From positions 1-64,000 of the forward strand of contig JAGVSM010000430.1 of NCBI GenBank assembly GCA_022494885.1: a DNA stretch of 64,000 bases. The letters run 5' to 3'. The notes below the pieces were generated by a model that was not told the origin of the DNA, did no database searches, and was given only the letters and a program-made list of their open reading frames with translations. The position numbers and the translations under genes were made by a program. This DNA comes from Micrasema longulum. Taxonomy: Eukaryota; Arthropoda; Insecta; Trichoptera; Brachycentridae. Shown here piece by piece: positions 41,785 through 53,302 of the stretch (positions are counted from its first letter, which is position 1; every line of letters starts with the position of its first letter).

Positions 41785-42738
41785 GCGGACCCAACAGACG
41801 CTGTCCTGCCCAAACATTGGCTTGCCTGTTGCTGGTTCATTAAACGTTTTTTCGATATCTGGATTTTCGATTAACTACTTACGGGAATAAAGGAAGTCGG
41901 AAGAAAAGTCAGATCATGTTTTACCCTGAGCCCTTTAAAATTATGACACTCAACTCATACCCAACGTAAAATTAGTTATTCTTTAACCGCCAGCCGGGTT
42001 TTGACGTGAGCTTGACATTTTATTTAAAACCAAAACAAATAAAAAGAAAAATGCCCGATTGTGTCCTGAAAGCGTGCAAACAAAACTGTTCTGATAAAAA
42101 GGAAAAGACGTTTTATTGATAAGTAGGTATTTAAATACTTGTTTGTTATTGAATTCCAAAACAAAAAAATATTTATTAAAATTTTGAATTTTAGTAGGTA
42201 CCTAGTAGGTACATAATTTTTTAGGTTTGAATTCCAAAACATAAAATAATTTGTTTTCATATATAGAATTATTATTGCAAATGTCAAACTCTGCTTTTCT
42301 ACCAACAGAGGTGCACTTTATGTAGAAATGAGATTTTGAAAAAGTATTTAATGTCAATTAACATTACTTTATCATTACTAAAAATCCATTAAAAAGAAAT
42401 AAATGGGCAGAAATTATAAGGAATTTCAAGAAAAAATCTGATTGAGATTCATAAAAAGCGAATGTTGTTTGTAAACATTCAAAAACAAACTTTTTTCAAA
42501 GACAAAAAACAACATTCTTACAATTTTTTTGTGTATGCATTCTCGTCGAACGCAGCCCTAGTAGTTCGATGAATAAAACATTTATGCTCCTAACTTCAAT
42601 TTTACTGATTAAATTGAAGATTTTAAGATCTACAAACATTTGCAGTGCAAAGCTCATTATTACACAAAAAAGCGCACGTAAATCGGTTGCGCCGTTAGGA
42701 GGAGTTAATTGACATCACACGTACAGAATAATTATATA
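41785..42738 (-). mobile_element. Helitron-like family D, complete copy (D3)
   Basis: Read on the minus strand, it begins TCTGTACGTGTGATGTCAAT (from about 42734) and ends 'ggcaggacagcgtctgttgg', GTCCG, CTAG followed by T (plus-strand actag at about 41782-41786). The end has an acag…ctgt stem just before the last bases. A TC start and a hairpin followed by CTAG-T are Helitron hallmarks. The 950-bp copy has no Rep/helicase ORF, so it would be non-autonomous, and it is shorter inside than D2 and D4. Confidence 0.55.
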
Positions 42739-43878
42739 CGTAAAGATAAAGGTGAGCCAACGCTGCACTATCAAGCGAATCGCAACATTGCATACCGTCG
42801 CGCGTCGGCCTAATTTTGAAAAGTTTTACACGCATATATGTTATTTGAAGTCCTCAGAGAAAATGCCAAAATACAATTTTTACAATTTGTGGACTTGCAA
42901 GTTTTACAAGTAAGGGTGACAATATGGGTAGATTTTGGCTTGATCTTTTCAAAAAATCTAATCTCATTTGATATACGTGCATTAATGTAACGTAACTAAC
43001 GTTTATTCATAGTAAGAATCTAACTTAAGATTCTAAATATTCAAGAATAAGTATAATAACATACATATTTTTTTTATTTTATAATGTAACAGTTGTATTC
43101 CTTGTCTTCCTTGGAGCGGAGTTTATCGCTACTGTAGTTAGCCAGGAGATATACATATGTAAAACATTTTACGAATAAATAATGTAACAACGTTATGAAA
43201 TATTATGTTAAAAAAAGAAACGAAAAATTTTGGCTCAAAGAAATCTCAGGTGAAAGAAATTAAATTTTTGGTCAACGGAGACCTCATCAAATTATTTGTC
43301 GCTACTGTGTAGATGCTGAAATTTTGACGGTAAAAAAAACGTAAAAAGTCCCGAAAGATATTACGTAACTCTATAAAATTTATTAAAATAATTCAAAGTT
43401 CACGTTCGTTAGCAATATTTTTTGTCCTTTTCTTCAGATTATTTTATGATTTTGACTCGTAAATAATACTAGAGATGGACAAGGAAAAAGGATATTAAAA
43501 AAGTATATCTCTTTATTTCTTCCTTCGAGTTTCTTTTGTTCGCAATTTTTAAGGCGGGAATTTTACAGATAAACGGTGAAGCAAGATCTCAACAATGTTT
43601 CATTACGAGAATTTGTCTGTCTAACACTAAAGGTTCGTACTTTGTTCAATTTAAAAGTACAAAAGTAAAGAAAGTTCGAAGCTTGTCATATTTATAATAT
43701 GAGAAATATTAAATCAGATATAAATGACGAATATTTCATTCCTTAAAAATAGTAGGTCTGTTTATTAAAAATCGTTTTAAATGAAGTTCGTTTTTGTCTT
43801 GGCAGATCAAAAATGTTGAAGAATGAAAAAATTGTAAGTATGAAACAGAACCAGAATTCTGGACGAGAGTTTTTTTGA
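42739..43878. other. Unassigned AT-rich sequence
   Basis: Nothing recognised. The patch at 42745-42810 is GC-richer (gcataccgtcgcgcgtcggc). Confidence 0.3.
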
Positions 43879-44060
43879 GTTGGCGCTTTAGCCTACCATG
43901 CTTAAGGCCCTGGGTTCGATTATAGGCAGGCGAATTTAAAGGTGGGCTCTATGATACAATATTGGGTATGAAAAGCATAAACGTAATCATCTTACCTATA
44001 AAATGATCAAGATATTGGAAGCACCAATGCAGTGCTTAATTCACCATGGTTGAATAATGG
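43879..44060 (+). mobile_element. SINE family B, degenerate copy 5
   Basis: 'ttagcctaccatgcttaagg', 'ccctgggttcgatta', 'cataaacgtaatcatcttac', 'aaatgatcaagatattgga' and 'agcaccaatgcagtgctta' follow the family B order with many changes and a lost A box. Confidence 0.65.
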
Positions 44061-44104
44061 TTGAACGGCAATTGAATCTCATATCTCTAAACAAAAAGAC
44101 TCTG

Positions 44105-44176
44105 TTTTTCCTTTACCATATTTTAAAAGCAATTGTCGATCTGCAAAAAGCATTTGATAGAGTCGACATAGAAAAA
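44105..44176 (+). pseudogene. RT palm motif A fragment
   Basis: The plus-strand frame reads FKAIVDLQKAFDRVDIEKLN. This is the motif A region of non-LTR reverse transcriptases (…VDLxKAFDRVxxxxLW), with the first catalytic Asp. The frame is cut at about 44176, exactly where the minus-strand copy P4 begins. The later RT motifs of a plus-strand element resume at 45175. Confidence 0.7.
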
Positions 44177-44179
44177 TTG

Positions 44180-44870
44180 AACTAACTCACCATAACGCCA
44201 TTTCCCCGGAGGGGTAGGCAGTCTCTGCCTCCTCTCGGATAGAACGCCACACCACTCTGTCCTGGCACACTTCCTTTGCTTCCTTCACATTCATACATCT
44301 TCTCATGCACGCACGTCGATTATTCCGATTTTTCACATGACCACTTTCAAGAATTTGTTGTACTTGATCATGCCATGTCTTTCTCGGCCTTCCTCGACTT
44401 CTACAACCAGACACATTCGCATCATAAATCTTTTTAGCCGTTCTTTCATCATTCATTCGCTCCACATGACTGAACCATCGCAAAAGACCTTTCTTAATTT
44501 TGTCGATAATGCAGCCTCAGCCTCTCAGCCTTGCATTCTGCTCTAATTTCGACATTAGGGCACCTATCATACACATTGTTTTTCCGCACATTCGCCTGAG
44601 GGATCGCATTTCAACAGCATTCAGTCTACTTTCGTCCCTTTTCTTCCAACTCCATGCTTCGCTTCCATACATTAGGGTTGGTACCAGAACTCCATTATGA
44701 ACTGCTAATTTAGCCTCTTGCGATAGACACTTATTTGCTACGACAGACTTTAAGGCACCATTAACTCTGTTACTGGCACTAACCCTCCTTTCAATATCCT
44801 TGTCCATATTTCCATCTCTAGTAAACATACTACCCAGATATACAAATTCTTGAAGGAGTGAAAATTGAGG
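44180..44870 (-). pseudogene. LINE ORF2 C-terminus, GRPRKTW family (copy P4)
   Basis: Minus-strand frames: LQEFVYLGSMFTRDGNMDKD, IERRVSASNRVNGALKSV, KLAVHNGVLVPTLMYGSEAW, RLNAVEMRSLRRMCGKTM, then after a frameshift near 44520 GCIIDKIKKG, LLRWFSHVERMNDERTAKKI, GRPRKTWHDQVQQILESGHV and KNRNNRRACMRRCMNVKEA, with a stop near 44187. It is the best-preserved C-terminus of this family. YADD and upstream domains are absent. Confidence 0.88.
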
Positions 44871-44914
44871 AAGGTTTTATTGGAGTACGGAGCGAATGGT
44901 AACCTGACAAGGAC

Positions 44915-45150
44915 TAAATTTGTTGCAACAGAGAGGGAAAACATTTTTGAGAAGGGAATATGGAAGTCTAGGCATTTACAGGGCTTATGACCTGTCGTTG
45001 GCTGGCTTAATTGGCCACTTTACACGCTGTGTAACATTTGCCATTCTGCCTATGTTTGTACATCCACATTCCCTTAACTTTCCATCTGTTGACTTTTGTG
45101 GAGTTAAAGAGCTGAAACCTTTATCATGTTATTCACATCGCTGTTTTTTT
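44915..45150 (+). mobile_element. M1 copy between two LINE pieces
   Basis: It starts tttgttgcaacagagaggga and runs 'catttttgagaagggaatat', 'ggaagtctaggcatttacag', 'cttatgacctgtcgttggct', 'taacatttgccattctgcc', 'ccatctgttgacttttgtgg' and 'agctgaaacctttatcat'. It separates the minus-strand P4 from the plus-strand RT remnant P5. Confidence 0.75.
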
Positions 45151-45174
45151 TAACATTCCTAAAAGATGATTTTT

Positions 45175-45640
45175 AACATTCCAAACAGGGATGTGTAATG
45201 TCACCTTGGTCGTTCAACATACACGAGTAAATCAATACCTGTATGAAAGTACTTAAAAATTTATGGATGGGAGCAAAAATAAGTGATATAACTGTTAACT
45301 GTCTTTTGTATGCTGATGATGCAGTGCTTTTCACTAGCAGCAAAGATGACCTGCAATTCTTGCTAACGAACGTCTACGATGTAAACAAGAAAAGCGATTT
45401 GCTAATGAATGTTGATAAATCGAAAGTAATGGTTTTTGAAAGGGATGAAAATATAACTAAACGAGAGATCAGTGTGAATGGAGATATTTTGAATCAGGTA
45501 GACGAATTTGTGTACCTGGAAAATATGTTTACTAGGGATGGAAAGACTGAAAGATATTGAAAGAAGGTTCAGTGCCGGGAACAGGGTGACCGGTGCACTG
45601 TATAGTTATTTGTGATTTAGCTACTGGGCATGAAGGCCGG
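45175..45640 (+). pseudogene. LINE reverse transcriptase core (copy P5)
   Basis: It encodes RT motifs B to E: QGCVMSPWSFNIHE (near 45185-45230), CLLYADDAVLFTSSKDD with the catalytic YADD (45299-45349), DKSKVMVFERDENITKREIS and DEFVYLENMFTRDGK. After a frameshift near 45550 it continues LKDIERRFSAGNRVTGAL. It belongs to the same family as P1-P4 and P6, and it is the only place in the window where the catalytic YADD survives. A stop lies after NIHE at about 45229. Confidence 0.88.
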
Positions 45641-46555
45641 GAACAGATCAGGAAATTGTATAGCTTTGACCCCAATTTCAAAGAATAGAATTGAATATTA
45701 TAGAAAAAAAAAAAAATCCATTAAATAACATAAACCTCTTAAATGTCATCAGGCCGCATTATAGAAGAACCTAATAGGTTTTTAAAGAAAAAAAAACAAC
45801 ATAATTACTCAATAAACGTATACGCTTAAATTGTATCATAAATACTAAAATTAACATGCTGTCTCTGAGTGTATAAAATCTAAAATTGTTCTGTACACTT
45901 GACCTTGGCCTGTTAAGTACGTATAAAGGTAAGCGTGAATACACGCTTTTTTATGGCAGGATTTCTGATCACAGAAACTTACAGCACGTTAACACGCTTT
46001 TGGCAAACAAAAGGTTGAGTATTCAAAGCTATTTAATATATAGCGGAAGACTTTATTGCAACCAAAGTAATAATCAATGCTCCAAACTGAAATAATACAT
46101 CCCAGTTTGCGATTTGCAGAATAAATAACGTGGTTCACGAGAATTCTGGGAAAGGTTTTTTTCAGAGAAACCTTTTAAGTGTCACATTAACAACAAGCAA
46201 GCCTTGGATAACTAGGATACGTTTGTATTTATAACAGCAACTTAGTTATTGCCGTAGCGCCGTTAATATACGTTAAATAACATTTTAAAAATTGTTCAAG
46301 AGATTGATAAAGCAATGCACCTTTTAATGATGGATTTGGATGAAAATAATATGGTAGCGTATGGAAATAAAATAGATTGTGTCATTCGGCAGTACCAATT
46401 TTAAATTTTAAGCTTTAGCAATACATTTTTAAAATATTTTATATATTCTTTGAATTTTTAATACTAAATTATCTAACTTAAAAAAAAAACATTTTGAAAC
46501 GTTTGTCAGTGTGCAATTAATTTATGTACCTTTAAATATGTTTGTGTTATTATCA
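45641..46555. other. Unassigned AT-rich sequence
   Basis: No feature recognised. Frames of 69-83 codons (45886-46095 and 46511-46762) look accidental. Confidence 0.3.
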
Positions 46556-46795
46556 TTAGTTAATTTTAAACTAGTCAGTTTTAGCATAAAAATCTCTCTC
46601 CTCACTCCTCCATTTTTTTTTCTCAACCCAAACTTTTTTCTTATCTTATTTTATTATTTATGTTTTCCTCTTTGTCGTGTAATATGTTATATCATTATAT
46701 TTGTGGAAAACTTTAACTGGACGTACGTACTGTTTTTTTCATTTAATTATTTTTTTATGTAACGTCTGTGTCTTTTCCTAATAAAAAAGAAAATA
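46556..46795 (+). mobile_element. LINE-like T-rich 3' UTR
   Basis: A T/C-rich stretch with 'ggaaaactttaactggacgt', ending in 'ttttcctaataaaaaagaaa'. It is similar in order to 15.02-15.18 kb. No coding remnant is attached. Confidence 0.35.
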
Positions 46796-46934
46796 TTATG
46801 TAGTTTTACTAGTATAGTGGTATTTTTTCTCTGTTCAAAAAAACCAATGCGTTTCTTTGACACATGTTATTTTAGTAAAGACACATTTATTTTTGTGTTT
46901 TGTATATATATACTCTTACTTATCTGTTAATATA

Positions 46935-48345
46935 TATATTTATAAAAGGCTGTGTTTGTATGTCTGTCCTCGATAGACTTAATAAATACTGGACCGATTT
47001 AAGTGCTATTTTTTGAGAAATGACGAACTTTGGCCTAAACGTATTTAAAGATCTTAAAATCTTCAATTAGTAAAGTAGAGAAAAAGTTTTATTCATCGAT
47101 TACAGGGCTGCATTCAGCGAGAATGCATATACAAACAACATTGGTTTTTTGTGGATCCCAATCGGATTATTTCCTTAAATTCCTTTTAATCGCTACACAT
47201 TTATTTATGTTTACTGGATTTTTGATAAAAATAAAATAATTTTAACTGATATTCTAATAAAATTTTAACTGAATATTTATGATTTTAAGTTCTGAAATTC
47301 AATCATAAACAAGTACCTAGCTGCTTACAAATGAAAAGTTACATCATCTTTTTTACATTTATTTGAACGATTTTTACATGCTTTTAAGACACAATCAGGA
47401 ATTTTAGTTCGAATTAGATGTCAAACTCACTTCAAAACCCTTGCAGGCAATTAAGGATACGACTGAATACGCATTGGACATGACTGATTGTTTGGGTATA
47501 AATTACATGTCATAATTATAAAGGGCTCAAGGTGCATTATGTGCATTAATAGGTCTATGGTTTTCTTTAAAAAAACCAAACCTGTTCCACATATTTGTAA
47601 ATATATATATATATAGTTGGATAATTTATATAGCGCCATTTTTGTGAAAATCACCTCAAGGGCGCTGATATACTTAATAATATTTTATCTGAAGAGAAAA
47701 CGCAGTCGGACTTTTTTTTATACAAACGTTTTCCTGTATTTTTTGCCTGGTTTATGACACTGGAGCATTGATTCTTTTTTCATACTGCAGATATTTACCA
47801 CTGACGTGTCCCTATTGTTTTTTTTATTTTTTTATATTGCTTATTATGGGAACTATCTATCCAAAAACCCATAAAAGCGCCCAGTTTAATATGCTGTCTT
47901 CAAGCACATGGTACACAAATATAACTATTTTTGAAAAACGCAAAACGAACGAAAAAGACTATTTTATTCTGATACTTAGTCTTAAAAAAGTTCAGTTTTG
48001 AGGTGCGGAAATAGGGGCCACGAAGCGTCGATTTGTCTATTTTAGTAAAACGCCTTTTAAGGTACGACATGCACTTTTTCGCACCGAATCGGGGAGGCAT
48101 CTGCAAAACAGTGACAGAAAAGTAATGTTCAAATACCTTTTTATCAAAATTAACTGTCATCGCTTATCCTCATAATTTATGTAATCCGAAACACAAAAAT
48201 AATAGTGTACTTACTAAATTGAACTAAATACTTACTAAATTGAACTAAATACAATAACTGATATCAAACATTCGATTGTGTTCGTTTAATATACAAACGA
48301 TTATGTACTTAAATCTAGCAATAGCTAAGCATTGCCAGATTCAGT
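46935..48345 (+). mobile_element. Helitron-like family D, long copy (D4)
   Basis: It begins after a TA-rich tract with 'aaaggctgtgtttgtatgtc', 'tgtcctcgatagac' and 'aatactggaccgattt', then shares with D2 and D3 'gggctgcattcagcgagaat', 'cattggttttttgtggatcc', 'aaacaagtacctagctgctt', 'gatgtcaaactcacttcaaa', 'ttaataggtctatggtttt', 'aagagaaaacgcagtcggac' and 'ggcatctgcaaaacagtgac'. The opening block differs from D3's 5' end. No intact ORF. Confidence 0.55.
47613..47676 (+). repeat. Short repeat H, copy 2
   Basis: 'gttggataatttatatagcg' and 'cacctcaagggcgctgatat' match the 12.6-kb copy. It lies inside D4, next to a (ta)n tract, and D2 lacks it, so it is probably an insertion. Confidence 0.5.
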
Positions 48346-48629
48346 TCGTATTTAATAATGAAGAAATAAATCACTCGGTCATAATCAAAATTATTACTGA
48401 AAATTCTAAAAGTGGTTTAAGGCACCGCAAACCTATAATTAAACCGTCAAACCACTTGGCAAGGGCTTTACTTCTCATTTACTTAGAAAATCTGAATTTC
48501 ATCCCTTCAAAGCCACCCCTCCTTATTCTATCTGGGTACTTGTTTTTCAATTTACTTTGAAAGCTTTTTAGTATCTAAAGCATTAACTTTGTGGTCAAAC
48601 ACTTCTATAAATTTAAGGAAATAATTGTA
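48346..48629. other. Unassigned sequence
   Basis: A 94-codon frame at 48276-48560 is unrecognised and probably accidental. Confidence 0.3.
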
Positions 48630-48765
48630 AATAACATCTCATCGGCTTTTCTACATCTCCCGGTTTCGAGACGTGCCTGCCTCTTCGTCAGGAGACTTAT
48701 TACACTAACTTCCAAATCCAACTATACACCTTCACCAATAGTAGATGTATCACTCAGTTGTGCAT
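48630..48765 (+). repeat. Dispersed repeat family I, copy 3
   Basis: 'ctcatcggcttttctacatc', 'tcccggtttcgagacgtgcc', 'tgcctcttcgtcaggagact', 'tattacactaacttcc' and 'atacaccttcaccaatagta' match the reverse complement of 4.97-5.11 kb. Confidence 0.65.
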
Positions 48766-48879
48766 TGTATGTACAAGTTCATGGATTGAGAAATATTGCA
48801 GTAAAAAAATATCACTTGAAAACATATTTTGTTGAGTATCGAATGCGAAAACCAATGCATGATAGCCAAACGTGGTAAC

Positions 48880-49590
48880 TTTACCACTAGTCGCACGAAT
48901 ATTCAATATTTGAAAGTCTTATAAATAACTCTGGTAAAATGTAAGTATTGCCAAACATTTTTTTACTAAATAAAAAGTTAGTTCTCAATCTCTGACTCTT
49001 TCAATTTACTTCACTTTTGGATTAAGGGAAAATTTTATCAAACCAAACCCTTTCCGAAAAATACAATATGCAAAACCAGGACTACCCATTCCGATTTTAT
49101 CCTTTTCCTATCACCACTTTTCAAAAAAGTTGTCATCTGTAATGCCTCAAGATGTGATTTAGGTCTCCGCGTATATGTATTTTGAAATATTCTGTGTCAC
49201 TGCTATTTTCGTCTTTCAGAGACGTTTTACATTTCAATTTTTACTCAAAATAAGGATGTAGAAATTATAATTTTTCTCTTATGTTTCACATAGCAATAAA
49301 AATGACAAACCGATAAAATTAAATGTTTATCTTTTATATCGGATTCACAGAGCATAGGCTACATTATTAAAGGCATAAATAAATCATCCGAATCATGAAT
49401 TATTGGATTAACTTCGATTGACGTTTTAGCTGGTACAAAATAAATATATTGTTCTTTTTTGTACCAAACAAAAATAATTTTTCGTTAAATAGGAACTCAA
49501 AATAGAAAACATTATAATACTAGAGTTTATTTTCAGAATATTCGATAATATTATTTGAGATAAAAAATTTCTACACAAATACTATTTTTT
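48880..49590. other. Unassigned AT-rich sequence
   Basis: Nothing recognised. Confidence 0.35.
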
Positions 49591-49609
49591 ACTTAAAGGA
49601 GGTCACACG

Positions 49610-49762
49610 ACGACCGAACGATATTGTCCTGTCCCAGCATCGAACCGATTGTTGTTTGAACAAAAGTTTGGAGGACAGGATAATGCATCAAGACATAGTC
49701 TTAGAGATAGGTGGGCATGCTATCTCGGGTAGGACAGTAGGACAATATCCATTATGCCGAAA
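49610..49762. repeat. Possible inverted-repeat element (~150 bp)
   Basis: gatattgtcctgtcc (49619-49633) is answered by 'ggacagtaggacaatatcc' (49733-49751), a gapped inverted match of about 15 bp around GC-richer sequence. A related ttgtccta word occurs at 17.37 kb. Foldback or chance. Confidence 0.35.
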
Positions 49763-50468
49763 ATGTCAGCAAAAACAACGCCTTTTTATTATTTAATTCA
49801 CACTCCAACTATTCCAAAACCTCTTGCTAAAAGAAATCATATTTTTCGCGAACTCGCTCGTAACGCGCATGGTCGTATATTCATTTTCGCAGCGTTCTGC
49901 GTGTGAACTACGGTTAACCGCTTTACTTTTATAGCAACCAATAAACTATTTTTACTTTTTTTTTAATCTCATCTTTTCTGAACAATTTAGGTTAGTGTAT
50001 GTCGAAAGACTTTTACAAAAATATTTTTTGTCATAGGATTTTTATAATATTTTTAAATAGATTTATTTTTTTATTCAAATTAGATAACATCCTATAAGTG
50101 AGAATAAAAAATGTTATTTACTTCTCTTTATGGATTTTCGGCAATGTTTGTTCACAGAAATCGACAGTGTCACATAAAAATTATATCCGATAACAAAAAA
50201 CATATAAACAGATGTAATAAACTACGAACATGTATAACAAATTTACTTCGATTCGAAAATAATGCAGAATTATGCAATTTCACCTTTCCCGATTGTTTTA
50301 ATTACCAAATTACTCGAGCCGGTGTCGTGTTTTCATTTGTCGATATTCAAACTGAGTCACGGGCTACGCGATATCACTGTTTTGTGTTTGAGCTTAAAAT
50401 AAAACTATACTCTCATTTTTTTTATTTTTTTTTGAAAATTTATTTATTAACCCTCACGGATTATTAAA
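49763..50468. other. Unassigned; unrecognised 118-codon frame
   Basis: A plus frame at 50111-50467 contains several Cys/His residues (FVHRNRQCHIKIISDNKKHI, NRCNKLRTCITNLLRF) and a hydrophobic end. No known domain is recognised. It abuts the 3' end of the minus-strand LINE remnant. Confidence 0.2.
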
Positions 50469-50469
50469 T

Positions 50470-51425
50470 TCATTTTGCAAAAATTATATACAATTTTTAA
50501 TCCATACTCTGTTGTTGATAATAATATTTTTTACATCTTTTGAAAAGTTTGTCCGAGTCTTTTTTAGTTTTGTCTGGTAGTTTATTGTATAATTTCACTC
50601 CCCGGTTTATTAGTCTTGACTGTTCTTGTCTTGTTTTAGAAGGTTGTACCCATATATGATATTTTACTGATATTCTCGTATTGTGTCCATGTTTACTACA
50701 TGTTTTTTCAAGTTTTAGTTCCTCGTCTACAACTACATCAGTGTCTAATTAATGGATAAATTTAAATGATTCTTGTTTAAAGAGTTCAGCTATATTTAAT
50801 TGCTTAGTTTGTTTAAAGTTTTCTCTAGTTGCTGTTGGATAGGGAAGGTCGTTTACTAACTTCAATATTTTATTTCGCTGTCTTTGTTGTCTGTTAATTT
50901 TGAAACTTGACACTGGCTAGAACACCCCAGTTAGGGGTGAAAAAAGCCAAAAAAACTAAGAAGAAGAAGAAGTAGTCTGTTTATGTAATTTTGATTTCCT
51001 GTTCCCCATAGTAGTTGCATATAACATATTTTAGTTTTTACATAGGCTCCATACATTAGATTACTTTTCAGTTTTTGGAACAAAATTTTTGATTAAAAAA
51101 AAATACTTACTAATGTCGCCACTTTGCTATTTAAAATGTTGATATGAATTTTCCATGTCAATTGTTAGTCCTAAGTATTTAACGTGCTCAATTTTAGTTA
51201 GTCGTTCATAATTTATATGAGCATCTATTTTATGTCATTTTTTTCTAGATTCAAAATGGATAATATTTTTTTTGTTTTCATTAAGTGTAAGTAAGTTTGT
51301 GTTTGTTCATTTAGTAAAGTCTTTGTTTATGTCATTGTTTGCTAATACGTATGTTTGATATTTGTTTATTCTTTATCATTTTAGCCACAATGTTACATCT
51401 AGTTCGAATTAATAATTATCATACA
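50470..51425 (-). pseudogene. Non-LTR RT C-terminal half, minus strand
   Basis: Minus-strand order: TNLLTLNENKKNIIHFESRK, INYERLTKIEHVKYLGLTID, then eroded sequence (LCKN…MLYATTMGN), NRQQRQRNKILKLVNDLPYP, TATRENFKQTKQLNIAELFK, QESFKFIH-stop-LDTDVVVD, CSKHGHNTRISVKYHIW and RLINRGVKLYNKLPDKTKKD, ending KRCKKYYY. YLGxxID, the HxxNTR motif and YNKLP identify an RT tail. The last ~190 codons are almost open apart from one stop near 50750. A small foreign piece interrupts it (next entry). Confidence 0.85.
50905..50985 (+). mobile_element. Short insert with aagaag tail
   Basis: 'cactggctagaacaccccag', 'ttaggggtgaaaaaagcc' and an (aag)n end interrupt the minus-strand RT tail. The accccag word resembles LINE 3' ends at 6.38 and 8.49 kb, so this may be a dead-on-arrival LINE 3' insertion. 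Confidence 0.4.
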
Positions 51426-51667
51426 TTTTGTAGTTGTCACTTAAAATGGACCCAGGCGCTTTAAGGGTTCGGAGTTAATTTATGACATTCTCATCAGTGC
51501 AGTGCAGTTAAGTCTTTACCTCAAGTGACAGGGATACCAACTTAAAGGGTCATTCATTTATGTTAAACGTTTTGGCTGATCGGCAGCCGGAATAAATAAA
51601 CAAAATTAACTACATCATAAGTAGTCTTAATCACGCAGAGCTTCAGTAAAACATCGCGAGTTGGGTT

Positions 51668-52322
51668 ACACGACTACTACTATTACTACTACTACCATCA
51701 CGCTATTTCCCCGTAAGGGTATGCAGAGAGAATCGACCGCCACACACGTCTTTCCTGGCATATATTCCTAGCTTCTTCTACATTCATACATCTTGTCATA
51801 CGTGCCCTTTGGTTCTGTCTGCTTTTGACATGACCAGACTTAAGATTTTGGTTTATCTGATTATGTCACGTCTTCCTTGGACGTCTTCGTCTCACGTTTC
51901 CGTTCATTTTCGCCATATATACTTGTTTTACCATTCTTTCGTCACCCATTCGTCCTTCGTGACCAAACCATCTCAGAGATCCTTTCTTAATTTTATCAAT
52001 TATACTTGACTCAGATTTACACTCTCGCCTGATTTCATCATTCGTAACCCTGTCATACATTGATTTCCCACACATTCGTCTAAAAGATCGCATTTCAACC
52101 ACGTATATTCGGCTTTCATCCTTCCTCTGGTAGTTCCATGTTTCTCTTCCATACATATGTGTTTGGACTAAAACTCCGTTGTGCGCTGCCAGTTTAGCTT
52201 CGATTGACATATTTTTACTAGCAATTACTGTGCTTAGTGCTCCGTTCATTTTGTTGCCCGTATTCACTTTCCTTTCAACATCTTTTTCTACTTTTCCATC
52301 TCTATACCATCCTTTCATAAAT
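51668..52322 (-). pseudogene. LINE ORF2 C-terminus, GRPRKTW family (copy P6)
   Basis: A 150-codon minus frame (52318 to 51866): WYRDGKVEKDVERKVNTGNK, KLAAHNGVLVQTHMYGRETW, IYVVEMRSFRRMCGKSMYDR, SIIDKIKKGSLRWFGHEGRM and NVRRRRPRKT. It continues frameshifted to ARNICQERRVWRSILSAYPY and the GKWRDG end, with a (TAG)n tail (plus ctactactattactactact at 51674-51693). It lacks the YADD core and all 5' domains. Confidence 0.88.
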
Positions 52323-53300
52323 GTGATTTAGGCAATATCGGTAAATAATAAGTATGAATGTGGTCATTTTTATTCAAATGAACATAAGTTGGGTCATACC
52401 AATGAATTATAAGCATAACAAAGGTCAAACTAATAATTTATGTGTGTGGTCAAGTTGTATAGCTTTTGCGACTCTTAATCCTCGCTGTACTATATTGAAT
52501 TATCTGTTTATCCCTCTGTACAGACTCAATACTACGGTACTTGGAAGGTTTCTTCTATAAGCGAATAACATTTCTCTTCGCAAATTTTACCACAGGAACT
52601 CGCAATACTTTGCAAATACAAATGACAAAATGGCCGCCGGCAATATAAGAAAATAATTACTAATAAATTATTAAATGCTGCACGGGTAGTATGACCGCGA
52701 ACTTTGTGAAAATTTCACATTTCGATTACGCAACAACCAGGGCCGAAGTTCAATGTCACTTCCGGTAAATATTTAATCGACTATGGATCTGTCAACGCGT
52801 GTAATAGTCGGTCTAAAGAAATAGTCACGGGCGTCATAGAGTCATTTTTTGCCACAAGCTTCTTTAAGGGTGGGTTTTCTAAGGTACGCTCAAATCTTTT
52901 TTATGCTTCATTCTTTAGACTTACAACGAAATTTGAAGAATCTTTTTGTTTTTCAACCTGTAAAATATTTTTTTTCTTTTTTTAAAATTTTATTTTATTT
53001 GGTAAATCGACATTTCTACATACATATTTATAGTTAACCAACAGATATCGTGTATAAACTCAGAACTAATAACAGATTTCCACAAAGTATACAAAGTTAG
53101 TAAAGAAAATATAATACATATTAAATAAATACATATCAGTTAATACATATAAAAATGTTATATTGAAGTACTCATTGATAATTTTTAATAATCAAAGTGT
53201 TTTTTATTTTTAGAACAGAAAGTTATTGTGAATTTGGCGAGATAAGGACAAGGGTGCTTAAAGGGAGAATAAGGCGGGTAATTGATACGTACATATTTAT
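52323..53300. other. Unassigned sequence
   Basis: No gene recognised. The zone 52590-52860 is less AT-rich and contains single YY1-like (aaaatggccgcc) and ETS-like (acttccgg) words, not enough to call a promoter. Confidence 0.3.
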
Positions 53301-53302
53301 TA

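Noticed and set aside
46511..46762. 83-codon hydrophobic plus-strand frame
   Set aside because: Phe/Leu/Tyr-rich translation of T-rich sequence that looks like a LINE 3' UTR; no coding signal.
47900..48160. 86-codon minus-strand frame within D4
   Set aside because: Lies in non-coding Helitron-like repeat sequence; the matching region of D2 does not preserve it.
51809..52009. 66-codon plus-strand frame
   Set aside because: Antisense shadow of LINE copy P6.
52620..52770. YY1-like aaaatggccgcc and ETS-like acttccgg words as a core promoter
   Set aside because: Single short words with one mismatch in the first, no GC island and no gene; too likely by chance.
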